Under the pieces are notes generated by a model. It was not told the origin of the DNA. It saw only the letters and a list, made by a program, of their open reading frames with translations, and did no database searches. From Berghia stephanieae (taxonomy: Eukaryota; Mollusca; Gastropoda; Nudibranchia; Aeolidiidae), in the NCBI GenBank assembly GCA_034508935.3, contig CM067444.1, forward strand, positions 74,949,367-75,013,366: DNA of 64,000 nucleotides, written 5' to 3'. Below are positions 44,401-54,312 of the stretch, piece after piece; within the stretch, counting starts at the first letter, position 1; each line of letters starts with the position of its first letter. Made by a program: the position numbers and the translations under genes.

Positions 44401-46979
44401 AAGATTACATTTTTACAGTAATGTTTTTATCCAGGATTTATATTCTTATGGTGCAATATAATGGTTATATAGCAGCAGCAGTAGTAAGTGAACCTCTAAG
44501 CATCAGGGAATTTCACCCATATACGTTGACAGATAAATAAACACTTAGGTTTTAGAGAGCTTGCTTGTAAAAATAAAATAATCAGAATCAGATCAGAAAA
44601 AAAAAGAAAAAAAAAAAGGATCTTTCACATATAAAAGGTTTTGTCAAAAACAGTTGCCATAGAATCTACAATGTTAAAAACAGCTGAATACCAATCTTTT
44701 AAGATAGAGATGTATAATTAGTATAATTAAAGAGTAAAGAGGAATGAGAGCATACCGTTTTGATTGCACGACTGCTCATCACAACAATTTATCCAACAAA
44801 GCAGGTTGGATTTCTGACCACCAAGACAATTTCCAACTGAATTCCGACATCTTAGGTAGGTCCCTCAAAATACTGAGGCCTAATTTCTGATCTACCTGGC
44901 CATACTGTATTGTCAAATTCACAGCAGTGTTAAACTTTATTATTTTAGAAGCCAAAAGTAGAAATGATGGCCTAAGAAAACTTAACAGTAAATGGAAAGC
45001 CTTCTTGTGCTAATGGGAGTGAAATAAACTCATTAATAATGCTGTGGTATGATTTTTAGCATTTACAATGAATGTGGCCAATATTTTATGTATTTGAAGT
45101 TAGAAAGGAATGATCAACCCTCTTCATCTATATTCCCAGCAAACATTCACCTAAAATATGTTTATAGAGAGGGTATATTCATCACCACTACCCCACTAGT
45201 ACAACCACCACCACCACCATATCATCATCACTACCACTACTAATACAACAACCACCACATGAATATCATTACCATTACTACTACTACCACCACATAATCA
45301 CTACCACTACGACTATAATCACCACCATCACCACATCACCTAAACATGTACAAGTAGAAGGCTTGTTTTGTCCGATACTACACCACACACACACACACAA
45401 AGACCACGAATGAAAGAAAAAATAAAATAAAATAAAATAACTCACTTTCAACTTAGCTTCATCAGGCCCTTTCATAAGAGGATGGGGGTTGCCAAGCCTT
45501 AGTTTGTGTCTGTAAGTTTTCATCTGACCACAAAGGAAGGCACTTTTGTTTGTGACATGTTCAAGATTCATGTCACAGAAATGACGGAGCACTTTGATAG
45601 CATCATCAGTGGCAAACTCTTTTAAGGCATCCATTGCCCTATCGTCCAAATCAGCCTGAGTAAATTTTCCTTCATGAAAAGATAAATAAAGAATGGACCA
45701 ATGAATATAAAACTGGTCTTTGAATGACAAAAATTGGTCGAGATCAACCTTCTGTATTATATTCCATTTTTAAAACATCCTTGAAATCTATTATCCTAAA
45801 GTCATTCCTATCACTATGGCTTTGTTGCTGGTGACCAGTTGATTTTATATGATTAAAACAAAAAAAAGATGCATGTATCAGTCCTTTTTTTCACCATTTA
45901 ACTAACTTTATCGCCAACAAGACCAATAATACAAAAGTTTTAAATGCTGGATGCCTGGCCATTCTCAAAGGTGGTCTCATGTTGCACAATAGCAAAAAAT
46001 TTAAAATACATCTATGAGCATGATTCCTCTTTCTAAGGACAGCAAACTAAATCTCAGACTTGAGTTTGTAAGGAAAAGGATAATTCTACTCATTTCCAGG
46101 AAAGAAAAAAAAAGTTTACTTCATGGGAGAATCTCCCGGCATCATTAACGACACAAAATGTATCCCATTCCAAAACTGTAAAATCTATTGCAATCTCGTG
46201 GTTTAAGATATTTTATTATTATTCACAGTGTTAAATATTTCTAGGTAAAAATGTCTCTGTAAACTGGATTTTTTTTTTTGTTTGTTGCTTTAGGTCTCTT
46301 CCAACACAATTGAGGTTATATGAGAGACCGCTGAAACAAAAAAACAAGCAATCTAACAAAAATAGTACAAATGTAAATCAAAATCATAACCTAAAGATAT
46401 CATAAGCTAAATTATAAATAACCAAGAACAAACAGGCAGAAGATTTACAGAAAAAAAAATATCCCCTGTCAAAAATACAATCACAAACCAAAGAAGCAGG
46501 ATAGGCTAGTAAAGAGAAGAAGAAACGACATCACTATCGGATCATACACCCATGCGAACATCATAGGTATATGATTCAAGGGTGATGCTCCCATCCAACC
46601 ACCCGCGTAAACTGGATTAAAATGTGATAACACCATTTAAAAACTTGCATAATCTATAAATTTTTTTTAAAATAAATAAATAGCCCTTCATCATTATCAT
46701 CATAATCTCAACACTATATGACTAGAGAGGACCAGCTAAATATAAGATGAGTTCAGTTGCGACACAAGCTGCTTTCAGATTCTAATTTTATTTTTTTTCC
46801 CTTATAAATAGATGAGGTCATGTGTGTCCATTAAATTTCAGTAAGAACGTACCTGTTCGATAAATGTTGAGAAGTTCTTTTACCACAGATTTGTTAATGC
46901 CATGTTGCAGGAGGGTTTGGGCTTCAGCCTCCTCTTCCGGTGTCAAAACCTCTTCTTTTCCTTGACCGTTTTGCGACAT
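29421..46979 (-). CDS. SYNCRIP: hnRNP R/Q (SYNCRIP) orthologue, nine coding exons
   Basis: Nuclear-cytoplasmic RNA-binding protein family acting in splicing, mRNA transport and stability. Coding exons in gene order: 46979-46853, 45669-45446, 43234-43127, 42034-41858, 41608-41473, 34868-34660, 33633-33276, 31302-31196 and 29780-29421. All have GT-AG borders and agreeing phases, 1806 nt in total, 601 residues (human SYNCRIP 623). Acidic helical N domain (residues 1-140, with NKSAFLCGQMKTYR and TTGQRKYGGPPP). RRM1 from ~154 (IFCGRI, RGFGFITF), RRM2 from ~234 (LFVGNI, RGFAFLEY), RRM3 from ~328 (VLYVRH, YGFVHF). An RGG-rich tail follows, with a KRKAG...SKRR basic signal and WGSQPIPQQPL near the end. 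A CTGTAG acceptor sits directly before the ATG, so a 5-prime UTR intron is likely. HNRNPR and SYNCRIP are paralogues in vertebrates; this is probably the single pre-duplication gene. Confidence 0.95.
30822..31005 (+). repeat. tRNA-headed SINE (family S), shortened copy
   Basis: The head (TTGCTCAGTTGGTAGAGCAC) and body (TTTGCAATAGACTAACATCC, then CCAAAGGGTAGCAAGC) match the copy at 16068. About 60 bp between head and body are missing. It sits in SYNCRIP intron 8. Confidence 0.75.
31617..32166. mobile_element. 550-bp MITE with CAGGGTGTCCAGCA termini
   Basis: Perfect 14-bp inverted termini (CAGGGTGTCCAGCA and TGCTGGACACCCTG) are flanked by a 5-bp direct repeat, CTAGG (31612-31616 and 32167-32171). 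Inside the right end, AAAATCCGA-type motifs repeat. A 71-codon frame at 31572-31787 crosses the left terminus and is not a gene. The CAGGGTGTCC start recalls hAT elements, but those make 8-bp duplications. Lies in SYNCRIP intron 7. Confidence 0.75.
33708..34335 (-). repeat. Retroposon family A copy with a nested L2/CR1-style piece
   Basis: Starts TTTTTTTTTAGTTTTACGGAG, is interrupted at about 33828-33985, and resumes at GGATAAACAAAGGGGATTGG. The intruder starts AATAAATGGCATTTGTATAG and has a later GATGCTTTACATTC, the L2/CR1-type 3-prime pattern. Lies in SYNCRIP intron 6. Confidence 0.7.
35073..36110. repeat. ~355-bp subterminal tandem repeat, about 2.9 copies
   Basis: CCCTTGAAAGGTCAT recurs near 35074, 35428 and 35783, with spacings of 354 and 355 bp. 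Units hold TTTTACAAAGCCATATAGCG and CAAGAGGGATTTTGCACTAG. The first two are nearly identical; the third is more diverged towards its end. They lie between the left terminus and the transposon gene. Confidence 0.93.
36120..38844 (+). pseudogene. Transposon-borne PIN/XPG-like nuclease-family gene, frameshifted
   Basis: Belongs to a large family of uncharacterised proteins abundant in cnidarian, mollusc and fish genomes. In order: HLGVFHTIISYLGALG (36170), LWLQYMD-type YWIQYMDRVWLLLQF (36580), NYAKYLSVYF (36710), TKGGIVGFSKS (36880), VDGNALLQ (37565), EEADTRIILHCQYA (37990), VRSPDTEVFLLLL (38060), GVHAFTGCDTTSCFGG (38220) and CQMPPCSQVL (38510). An acidic Asp/Glu/Ser tail ends at 38844. The Asp-rich VDGNALL, EEADTR and SPDTEV segments are what one expects of a PIN/FEN-like metal site. 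At least four frame changes (near 36170, 36318, 37135 and 37800) break it, and the family N terminus is not seen. Codons and position lie wholly inside the TAA-flanked transposon. Confidence 0.8.
40569..41275 (+). mobile_element. piggyBac-type element, internally deleted
   Basis: The terminal inverted repeats CCCATAGAGGCCCG are perfect, and TTAA flanks both sides (40565-40568 and 41276-41279), the piggyBac hallmark. A 58-codon frame at 40804-40980 starts MALPYLTSLLRGARND and is acidic (VDDEEDFGNESDIELERED), like the N termini of piggyBac transposases. It ends at TAG, and acidic codons continue in the same frame afterwards. The catalytic DDD region is absent, so this is a 707-bp non-autonomous derivative in SYNCRIP intron 5. 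Confidence 0.9.
41799..41819. repeat. Poly(G) run next to SYNCRIP exon 4
   Basis: A run of about 20 G lies 40 bp from the exon 4 donor side, in intron 4. Such runs are common in this window (also near 17658, 21048 and 49838). Confidence 0.9.
42365..43112 (-). repeat. Retroposon family A copy split by a 296-bp MITE
   Basis: Begins TTTGTTTTTAAAGGGTTTTA, with a deletion of the hairpin region. It is interrupted at 42706, resumes at 43003 with TAATCTCATTCCAAG, and ends at GGAACCCCACCCAG (43112). Only 15 bp separate it from SYNCRIP exon 3 (donor at 43126). Confidence 0.85.
42707..43002. mobile_element. 296-bp MITE, TIR CCATRGGTGCAAG
   Basis: The left end CCATAGGTGCAAG and the right end (reverse complement) CCATGGGTGCAAG differ at one base. 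TAAT is duplicated on both sides (42703-42706 and 43003-43006). The uninterrupted site is known from other family A copies (AAGTAATCTCATTCC). The interior is AT-rich, holds two AAAAAGCCTGCAAG repeats and has no frame. Confidence 0.8.
43690..43830 (+). repeat. GTGGT-type minisatellite, short array
   Basis: GTGGTGGTGGTGTGATGATG-type units in SYNCRIP intron 2. Confidence 0.75.
43850..45177. other. Intron 2 of SYNCRIP, AT-rich, nothing distinct
   Basis: No exon, transposon terminus or RNA gene is visible in this part of the intron, apart from short trinucleotide runs near 44005 and 44475 and an A-rich tract near 44598. Confidence 0.5.
45178..45335 (-). repeat. C/A/T minisatellite beside SYNCRIP exon 2
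   Basis: CCACCACCACCATATCATC-type units, the complement of the GTGGT arrays. They lie about 110 bp downstream of the exon 2 donor in gene orientation. Confidence 0.75.
46271..46606 (-). repeat. Retroposon family B (relative of family A) with 12-bp duplication
   Basis: 336 bp with a perfect 12-bp duplication, GTAAACTGGATT (46259-46270 and 46607-46618), and an A-rich tail on the - strand. The half-stems GGTCTCT (46293-46299) and AGAGACC (46323-46329) form a hairpin whose loop resembles the family A loop (CAACACAATTGAGGTTATAT here). The body shares a GATATTTTTT...TGTAAATC segment with family A. Lies in SYNCRIP intron 1. Confidence 0.85.
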
Positions 46980-47261
46980 CTACAGAGAGGATGGGGAAAA
47001 GAAGAAATGAAACAAACGTCATTTGAAATCAAGTAGAGCCAGAGGGATAAACAATTCTCTTTACAATTCTACATATAAACTGTAAAAATACAAAGATGAG
47101 TTAAGACAAGTGAAGTTTCAAAAAGCATCATTTATTCACTGTCACTTGAATTATCTATCGATTATCTGAGCCCATGTAATATGGAATATGAGCAATGTTG
47201 TGGGACATGCCTCGATTGTTGTTCTTAGTCCCCACAACTTCAGGAAAAAAATTCCACGACA

Positions 47262-47489
47262 TAATAAATAAATAAAGTTCCCTTTATTCATCCCACAGGG
47301 AAAATTTTTCTCTAGGGTCTATTCCAAGGGGAGACTGGAATAACCCAGGCATCAACCGCAGTGCAGCGTAGCAAATTGAGCTAGGATGAGGTGACTTGCT
47401 CAAGACCACACAATGCAGCGGCGAGTGATCAAACTCAGTACCTTCCGGGTACGAAGCAAAGACTGTACCGCTGAGCCTCGCTGCCCCCC
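47262..47489 (-). repeat. V-SINE-like tRNA-derived SINE
   Basis: On the - strand the head GGGGCAGCGAGGCTCAGCGG (A box GGCTCAGCGGTA) is followed by a B-box-like GAGTTTGATCACTC. Then come CTTGAGCAAGTCACC, a motif shared by V-type SINEs, and GGGATGAATAAAGG with a TTTATTTAT tail at 47262-47276. About 228 bp, full length, upstream of the SYNCRIP start codon. Confidence 0.8.
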
Positions 47490-47544
47490 AAGGAAAGACT
47501 ATCAAATTCTAAAAAGGATATCACATGTCAGATATAAATTAAGC

Positions 47545-47755
47545 TGGTGTGGTGAATCATGATGCAGTGGTATTAGTTGCAGTAGTAATGGTAGTGATGA
47601 TCGTGATAAAGAGTGTTGGTGGTTGCAGTAGTGATGAAGGAAGGGATTGTAGTAGTGGTGGTTGTGATGTGGTTGAGGTTGTAGTTATGGTGTTGGTGAT
47701 AATGTAGTAGCTGGTGGTTGTGGTGATGTTTGCAGTAGTAGTGGTTGTAGCAGTG
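47545..47755 (+). repeat. GTGGT-type minisatellite, degenerate
   Basis: GTAGTAGTGGTTGTGATG-like units with more substitutions than the 25-26-kb array. Confidence 0.7.
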
Positions 47756-48473
47756 CAGACCTGCTTACTTGAAAATTTAATCCGACTCTTAGAAGACCAA
47801 AATTGTAGTCGCTATAGATAACCAACATTTCCACTCAACATCCTTAAAATTATAAAGTTTGGCATCAACTTTCATTTACAATAATTAAGACCAGGTCTAT
47901 GTACTGAAAGAGTGAATTCCTGACATGGGAAGAAAATTATCAAAATTACCAACCTTGTGGGAACCCTTTCTCTCTTTTCATTTTCAATTTGATTAATTGG
48001 ATTGATTTCAGTCAATTGACTGATAATTTACAAGTCTATATGATACAAAATATGTCCAATTGGTTTGTGATCGGCCTCTTGTCTGAAAGGGGATTAGAAC
48101 CCACTCTCACATGAGAAGACTGCACCTTGAATGTAGCGTCTTTTAAAATTGTATAAACCGCTAGTCCTTCCTGACTGGTCAATACTGGTAAAGTATAAAC
48201 AAAAGACAAACCAAATATACTTTCAGTGTTTGATAAACTAGATCTATATTATGTCTGTTTGAAAGGCAAAAATTCCAAGACATACAACCTAACCTGCCCA
48301 TTAATTGTTTGTTAACTTATGTTAAATGAAATTGATATTGCTTTCATTCACCGCCTCTACTGTACATCTAAATATGGGAGAAATATGTGAAGTTTTGTTG
48401 ATACTGCAAAAAGACACTTTTACATACATCTATAACTATGCAGATAACTGTGAACAGAACTGTATCAATGCCG

Positions 48474-48548
48474 TAAAAATAGCCATGAGAACTGTCTTTA
48501 TGGGACTGGAAAAATAGCCCCGAGCACCATCTTTACGGGACTGTAAAA
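48474..48548 (+). repeat. ~37-bp unit, two copies, with a third at 50250
   Basis: Two units of AAAATAGCC(C) ... CTTTACGGGACTG lie in tandem at 48474-48548. A third, CATCTTTACGGGACTGTAAA, appears at about 50262-50285. The 1.7 kb between holds a minisatellite array. The origin is not recognised. Confidence 0.6.
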
Positions 48549-48742
48549 ACAGGGGTGAGAATGACTGGTCACAAAAAAGGAGGAAATTTTTCATCGTGAA
48601 GAACATGACCCATCCATGCGACCATAACCTATAAATTTGAATTTCACTGAAATTTCCTGAGATGCGATCCAAAATTTGTCTCGCAGCAATTTCTGACACG
48701 ACTCCGTGGAATTTCAAAAGTTGAAAGTGTAATTTCAACATT

Positions 48743-49325
48743 TGGTGGTTGTAGTAGGGATGATAGGGATGATGTTGTGGTAGTGATTGTAGTATTAGTG
48801 GTGGTCGTATGGATGATTGTGTGAAGGTGGTTGTAGTAGCTGTGGTAGGAATGATGATGTGGTGGTAGTTGTAGTAGTAGTGGTGGTAGGGATGATGTTG
48901 TGGTGGTTGTAGTAGTAGTGGTGGTAGGGATGATGTGGTGGTAGTGATTGTAGTAGTAGTAGGGTTGATGATGTGGTGGTGGTTGTAGTTGTAGTAGTAG
49001 TGATGGTAGGGATGATGTGTTATTTGTAGTAGTAGTGGTGCTAGTGATGATGGTGTGGTGGTGGTTGTAGTAGGAGTGGTGGTAGGGATGATGTGGTAAT
49101 AGTAGTAGGGATGAGGATGTGGTGGTGATTGTAGTAGTGGTGGTGGTAGGGATGATGCTGTGGTGATGGTTGTAGTAGTAGTAGCCTTAGAGATTACTGT
49201 GTGGTGGTGGTTGTAGCAGTTGTGGTAGGAATGATGATTGGTGGTAGTTGTAGTAGTAGTGGTGGTAGGGATGATATGGTGGTTGTAATAGAGATGTTGT
49301 TGTAGTGGTTTTGGTGAGTGTTTTT
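48743..49325 (+). repeat. GTGGT-type minisatellite array
   Basis: Second-longest array: units of GTGGTTGTAGTAGTAGTGG and TAGGGATGATGTGG, almost without C. The long His/Thr/Ser/Pro frame on the - strand is a by-product. Confidence 0.88.
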
Positions 49326-49774
49326 TATTGTGATGATAATAGCAATTTGTCAAAAAGGAGGAAAATGTCTCCGTCTATCGATCAAACACAAGCAAAGTGT
49401 AAAAATAACAGGAACATGGTTTTGTATTAGTATTATTTAATATATTACTATATGTAGTATAAATCCATTCTTTTTATTAGACAAATTTACTTTTTGTAAA
49501 TATTTTATGAACTGTCCTTTCCATATGTTAAGGGCCTACAATGCTATTCAAATAAAAGGCCAGAAAGTGTTTTGTTTTGATTTTTCCTTTATAAAGCAGG
49601 CTACAATATCTTTGTTACCGAAACATACTGTAGTGGTCATTCAGCTTAAATACAAACCAAGAATCTCAAATTTAAAGCCATAGTCCCGAGGTAAAAAGAA
49701 AGAAGAGTAAACTAAGCTAATCACCATTGCTTTATTGTAACAATATATTATCTCTGTATAACCAGATGATTTAA

Positions 49775-49776
49775 TG

Positions 49777-49811
<35 letters not shown>

Positions 49812-49852
49812 GGAGAGAGATAGAGAGAGAGAGAGAGGGGGGGGGGGGGGGT
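49775..49852. repeat. (GA)n and poly(G) microsatellite
   Basis: GA repeats with an AAAG break, followed by a run of about 18 G. Confidence 0.95.
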
Positions 49853-50816
49853 ATTAAAAAGGCAATAGGTACAAATAGGTACCTACAACGGAGAAAATTA
49901 ATCCAGACCCATTTGTCCCTCCCTTCCCCTTCAACCATCAACCAGTTAATCAAAGCACACCACTAGTCTTCTGTGTCAATTGTGACATCTGGTGCCATTC
50001 TGTCTGGCCCGACGTCATAAAAACGGGACCGTCACCAAATTTCACGAGACTGAGCACAGGTGTCAAAATATGACATAAGACATAATGGTAATTTTGTGGT
50101 TTTGAGGACACGGCAAATTCAGTGGAAAATTTCTGAGAAATTCTCCAAATCACTATTTATCCAAAAAAATATTTAAAAAAGGAGGAATTGTGATGGGATG
50201 GGCGGAGTTAAACTACCATTTAGGCAGAAGATTCTCAGTCCTGCAAAATAGCCCCCCAAGAACCATCTTTACGGGACTGTAAAAATAGCCACTGCGTTGA
50301 TTTGATTTAAACAAAAACAAGACCAAACGATAGTAGGTACTTTGGTAAAAAATTCAAATAGGATTGAGCTCAATGAAACCTATATCATTTTAAAGTGCTT
50401 TTCAACGCGATTCTAATGATACCAAAATTGTGAAAATCAGATAAGCAGAAGAAAAGTTATGTTAGTTTAAAGGCTGAAAAATGGTCTTCTATTTGCCTTT
50501 GTTATTTACTGACGGACATTGTGACCTGAAAAGTGTTGCATTTCCGGTAGTAACCACCATTTGGATTTCAAAACTGGTCTAAAATGGACGCTAATATTTG
50601 AGTAAGGATTTTGCTGGAACGAATTTCATGGATGCGGTATACAACTTTGCCTTGAATTTAATTTTATATAAAAGTTAAGATGTTAAATAAACGAGCCAGC
50701 ATGAAATTTTGATTTACCAAGTTCTAATCTTTTAATTATCCAAAGCTAAATTATACCCTATTTTATCCATAATCAAAAGTTATACTAAATTGTCATTGAT
50801 TTTAAAATAAACTACA

Positions 50817-51180
50817 CCAAACGATAGAGTAATTTCTCCTGAAGAAAATAAGACATCAATCATTAAAATCCATCCATAAACAAAAAATCTATGGAACTTT
50901 TTCTGAGACCCATCACTCAAAAGTCCAAAAAATCGGGTCACAGCCACTAGCCCATTTATCGGCTCCCTGCTGGAGGGCCAAATGGACGTTTATCAAAGTA
51001 CCTAACGATAGGTGAATTCTTCCTGAATAAAATAAGACAAATTATAAATAATTAAAATCAACCCATAAACAAAAAATCTATTCAGAGACCCATCACTCAA
51101 GTTTTAAAAATCGGGTCACAGTCACAGCCACTTACTACTACTACTACTAGAACTATCAGCTCATCAATCAATATGAATCA
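50817..51180. repeat. ~185-bp tandem repeat, two copies
   Basis: Both units run in the order AACGATAG, CTGAA(G/T)AAAATAAGACA, AACAAAAAATCTAT, GAGACCCATCACTCAA and AATCGGGTCACAG, starting near 50819 and 51004. A related motif in inverse order (CGATAGTAGGTACTTTGGTA) sits at 50329, and TCAAAGTACCTAACGATAGG ends unit 1. This hints that the whole 50.3-51.2-kb region is one foldback-like element. Confidence 0.65.
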
Positions 51181-51779
51181 ATGCTTGAGTTTTTGTCAAT
51201 GAAGTCAATGGACGTTTTCTAATTACCTAATTTTATGACAACTTACCATCCATCAATCTTGCATAATTTTTCAGTAAACTTTGCAATATTACCAGTTGGC
51301 AACACTGAAAACATCGGTAAAATTACTCTTCGACAAGGGCCACCGCAACTTAGTCTTAGCTAACCAACCCCTGCCCCTAGTCCGACTACTAGTCCTTGCT
51401 TTATTTGTTCGTAAAAAGTAAAATCGATTCTGAAAAAAAAAATCTAAATATAAATGGGAATAATCTTAGTCAAAACTATAAGGTGCAAGCTCAGAAATTG
51501 TGACTGGCAGGCACCAGTGCTCTCAACCCCGCGTTTAGTATTAGTATTAGTAGGCTAAACTCATCTCTAGTTTTGATGCGACCGGCCGGCGACGTTGACG
51601 TAGGACGTAGGGTGTGTTGTAGGCAGCCATCACCGTACACAAGTACAAAGGCAATTTTACAGAATATAATAATTTGAGAGGGCAACACGATTGTAACAAT
51701 GTGAAAATAAAAATTTTAAAAAACTGTGGATGCTTAAAAATATCTAGAATCAATTAATAGAGGGTAGATTCTAATTTAT

Positions 51780-52160
51780 CAGTTCATCAGCTGTCGTAAA
51801 GTCCCCTCTCGCCGCAGAAGTTGGCGGCCATGACAGACAGGTGGTGTCTGAGTGTGAGTCACTTGCCGGCAGAAAAAAAAGTTGGTTTGATTATAATTTA
51901 CGATGCAATTTTAGCCAAAATGTTAGCATATAATAAATCATTGCAAAACACAGATAATGGATTAAAAAAATATACCTTCAATCCTACTTGAATTTAGAAC
52001 ACTATGCCAAAATCGAACCTAAAGAAAAATATAGGATCTTTACTCCACACAGATGAAAGGTAGAAGAGAACACGTGACTATATGTTTGGGGTTTTCATAG
52101 ACTCATGCACGGCTCAGCCATGGCGCTTTTACTTCCGCTTCACGCGAGGACGGATGGGAG
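51780..52160 (-). promoter_or_regulatory. Candidate SYNCRIP promoter and first exon region
   Basis: This is the least repetitive, most CG-containing stretch upstream of the gene. On the - strand it has an ETS-like GCGGAAGT at about 52138-52131 beside a GCCATGGC core, and a second GGCGGCCATGAC-type site at 51822. The start codon is preceded directly by a splice acceptor, so an untranslated first exon upstream is expected. A good donor (GATG then GTAAGT) lies at 51247-51240. All of this is inference. Confidence 0.3.
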
Positions 52161-52667
52161 AAAAAATTTACTTTTCATGGGGGGAAAAAAATCCACAATA
52201 ATTTATTTAGGTTAGAGAAAACAGCAAGCGAAATATGTGCACACAACATACAAAAGTATAACCCAAATAAATCGGCATGGCATATTATTTCGCCATCAAA
52301 ATGTACGTCTGTTTCCTCCTCAACCACCCATTTTATGGATTTATTACTATTACCCCCCCCCCTCCCCCAACAACAACCAAAAAAAACTAAAAACTAATAC
52401 ACTTCACTTTGGTAATCAAAACTCGACGACTTCTGTATTTTATATCTAGATTTAATTTATTTCATTAAGATGTAGATACCAGACAGCAGTTTTCGGCGTT
52501 TACTTACATGTGCACCGAGGCAGTGTTCCATAGAATAGATTATGTTCAATATGCAATTTGATATCAATTTATCAATGAGATAATGCGCATTAATCGGCCT
52601 TTGACCAGCCTTTGATCGTTTTCTTTTTTCTTTTATCGCAATCACACATGTATTTTTGGCGTTTGAG

Positions 52668-53690
52668 AGGGAGCGAAATTGACGTCACTCGGCTCTTTGT
52701 TATTGTTTTAGCCAGCTTTTTTATGAGTAGTTCTCACTAACTTCTACCAATCAGACTATATTATTCATTCATTCATCCCATTATCTGATGATCGTCGGGG
52801 GGATAAATGGGATGCAGCTCTCACCACTTTCCGACACTCTTCTCTACTGTTGGCCTTCTCCAATAGTTCTTCCATCTTCATTCCTGTCCATTCCTTGATA
52901 TTGTCCATCCAAACGTTCCTTTGTCTTCCTCTTCTTCCTCCTTCAAGGGTGCCCTCCATCACCGTTCTGCACAAACTTTCACTTTCGTGCCTCACATTGT
53001 GGCCAAACCATGACAGTTTACTCCTTCTAACTGTGGTGATGAGGGGTTCCTGTTGTCCTGCACGATCCTGCACCTCTTCCAGTACATCTTTATTGGTTCT
53101 GTGTTTTTGTGTACGGCACCCGCAGGAGTTTTCGATAACTTTTCATCTCAAAAGCAGATATTTTGCGCTCTAATTCCGCAGTTAATGTCCATGACTCGCA
53201 GCAGTATAGTAAGACGGAAAGTACCAGTGATCTGTACAGTTAATTTTTATTTTGAAATGGATTGGACTTTTCCATATTTTTATATGGGCAATTTTAGTGT
53301 TACTACTAGTGTTACTCATTAGTGTTACTATTGACATTCCTATTCTTGCCTTAATCTCAGTTGTACTGGTACCGTCCTTGGTTAGCAGAACACCCAAGTA
53401 TTTAAATGTTGACACTTCCTCGAGTTTTTCATTATCGATTGAAATTTCTGAATGTCCATCATGTCTGCTGTTTACCAGTATCTGAGACTTTTCTGTACTT
53501 ATTTCTATGCCGTACTGAATTGCTGTATGTGCAAGTGAGTTAGTTAAATCTTGTAGTTCTTGTTCGCTTTCAGTCATGAGTATGAGGTCTATATCTATAA
53601 GGTTACACATAGTGTTTATGTGTGGCAACAAAATAGCCGGCGAGCGGATGTTGTGAGCATTTTGGCCAAACTCATAGCACCAATGAAGTT
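52668..53690 (+). repeat. Diverged copy of the 186-bp element, split by an RTE LINE
   Basis: The left part (52668-52761: TTGACGTCACTCGGC, TTTGTTATTGTTTT, CAATCAGACTAT) matches the first half of the 24361 unit. The right part (about 53632-53690: CCGGCGAGCGGATGTTGTGA, then TTGGCCAA) matches its second half. The LINE fragment lies exactly between. It is more decayed than the dimer at 24361. Confidence 0.6.
52762..53631 (-). mobile_element. RTE-type LINE fragment (3-prime part)
   Basis: On the - strand: LMTESEQELQDLTNSL, IEISTEKSQILV and FKYLGVLLTKDG (RT motif E region) at 53575-53390, then RRSKLSWFGHNVRHESE and GRQRNVWMDNIKEWTGM near 53020-52870. This order and wording are typical of the RTE/BovB C terminus. 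Some 100 codons between the two parts are deleted. The 3-prime end runs into ATTCATTCATTC-type repeats (52762-52778), as RTE tails do. Confidence 0.85.
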
Positions 53691-53817
53691 CCTATATGCC
53701 TGGTAAAGCCGACATTGATTGAAAACTTGTTATTTCACGTGAACTTCTGTTCCATTTCACTATTTCACGCTGCCCTCCTCCGTCTCCTCATCCTGTTTTT
53801 GTTGGTGTTGTGTTGCA

Positions 53818-53875
53818 ACTCTTCTTCTTCTTCTTCTTCTTCTTCTTCTTCTTCTTCTTCTTCTTCTTCTTCTTC
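53818..53875. repeat. (CTT)n microsatellite
   Basis: About 19 CTT triplets. Confidence 0.97.
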
Positions 53876-53975
53876 TATGGAGTATATTTAGCGTTGCATT
53901 GAGAGAATTTTCATTACAACAATGAGACCATAACAATTATCAGACATGCAAATTAGTAGACGTAGATCCTAAACT

Positions 53976-54312
53976 TTGCCACTTTTTTATAGATCCGTTT
54001 TGGAGACCGTTATTACTTTTTGTATTACAGCATGGTGTGGAACTGCCAGTGTTTGCGACATTAAGAAAATTGATCGGATAATTGATAAAGCCAGGAGTTA
54101 TACTCACCCAATTTCCAATGTGGAAGAACTGTTCAAGAGATTTTGTCTAAGTAAAATGGAGAAAGTATGAAGGATGGCGATCACCCCCTTCACAATAAAT
54201 AATATATTAAGTTCTCCATGAAGAACCGTCGCCTCATATCTATAAAAACAAAGACAACACGTCACTTTAATTCATCTTTGCCACATGGTGTTCGCCTTTT
54301 TAACGCTCTATG
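53976..54312 (+). mobile_element. LINE 3-prime fragment (CR1/L2-like C terminus)
   Basis: The peptide frames give LFYRSVLETVITFCITAWCG, then IDRIIDKARS, and later HFNSSLPHGVRLFN. These are the usual closing motifs of the reverse transcriptase of fish- and invertebrate-type CR1/L2 LINEs (ITAWYG, IIKQA, SFFPSAVRLFN). The fragment has internal frame changes and ends where the next LINE begins. Confidence 0.7.
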
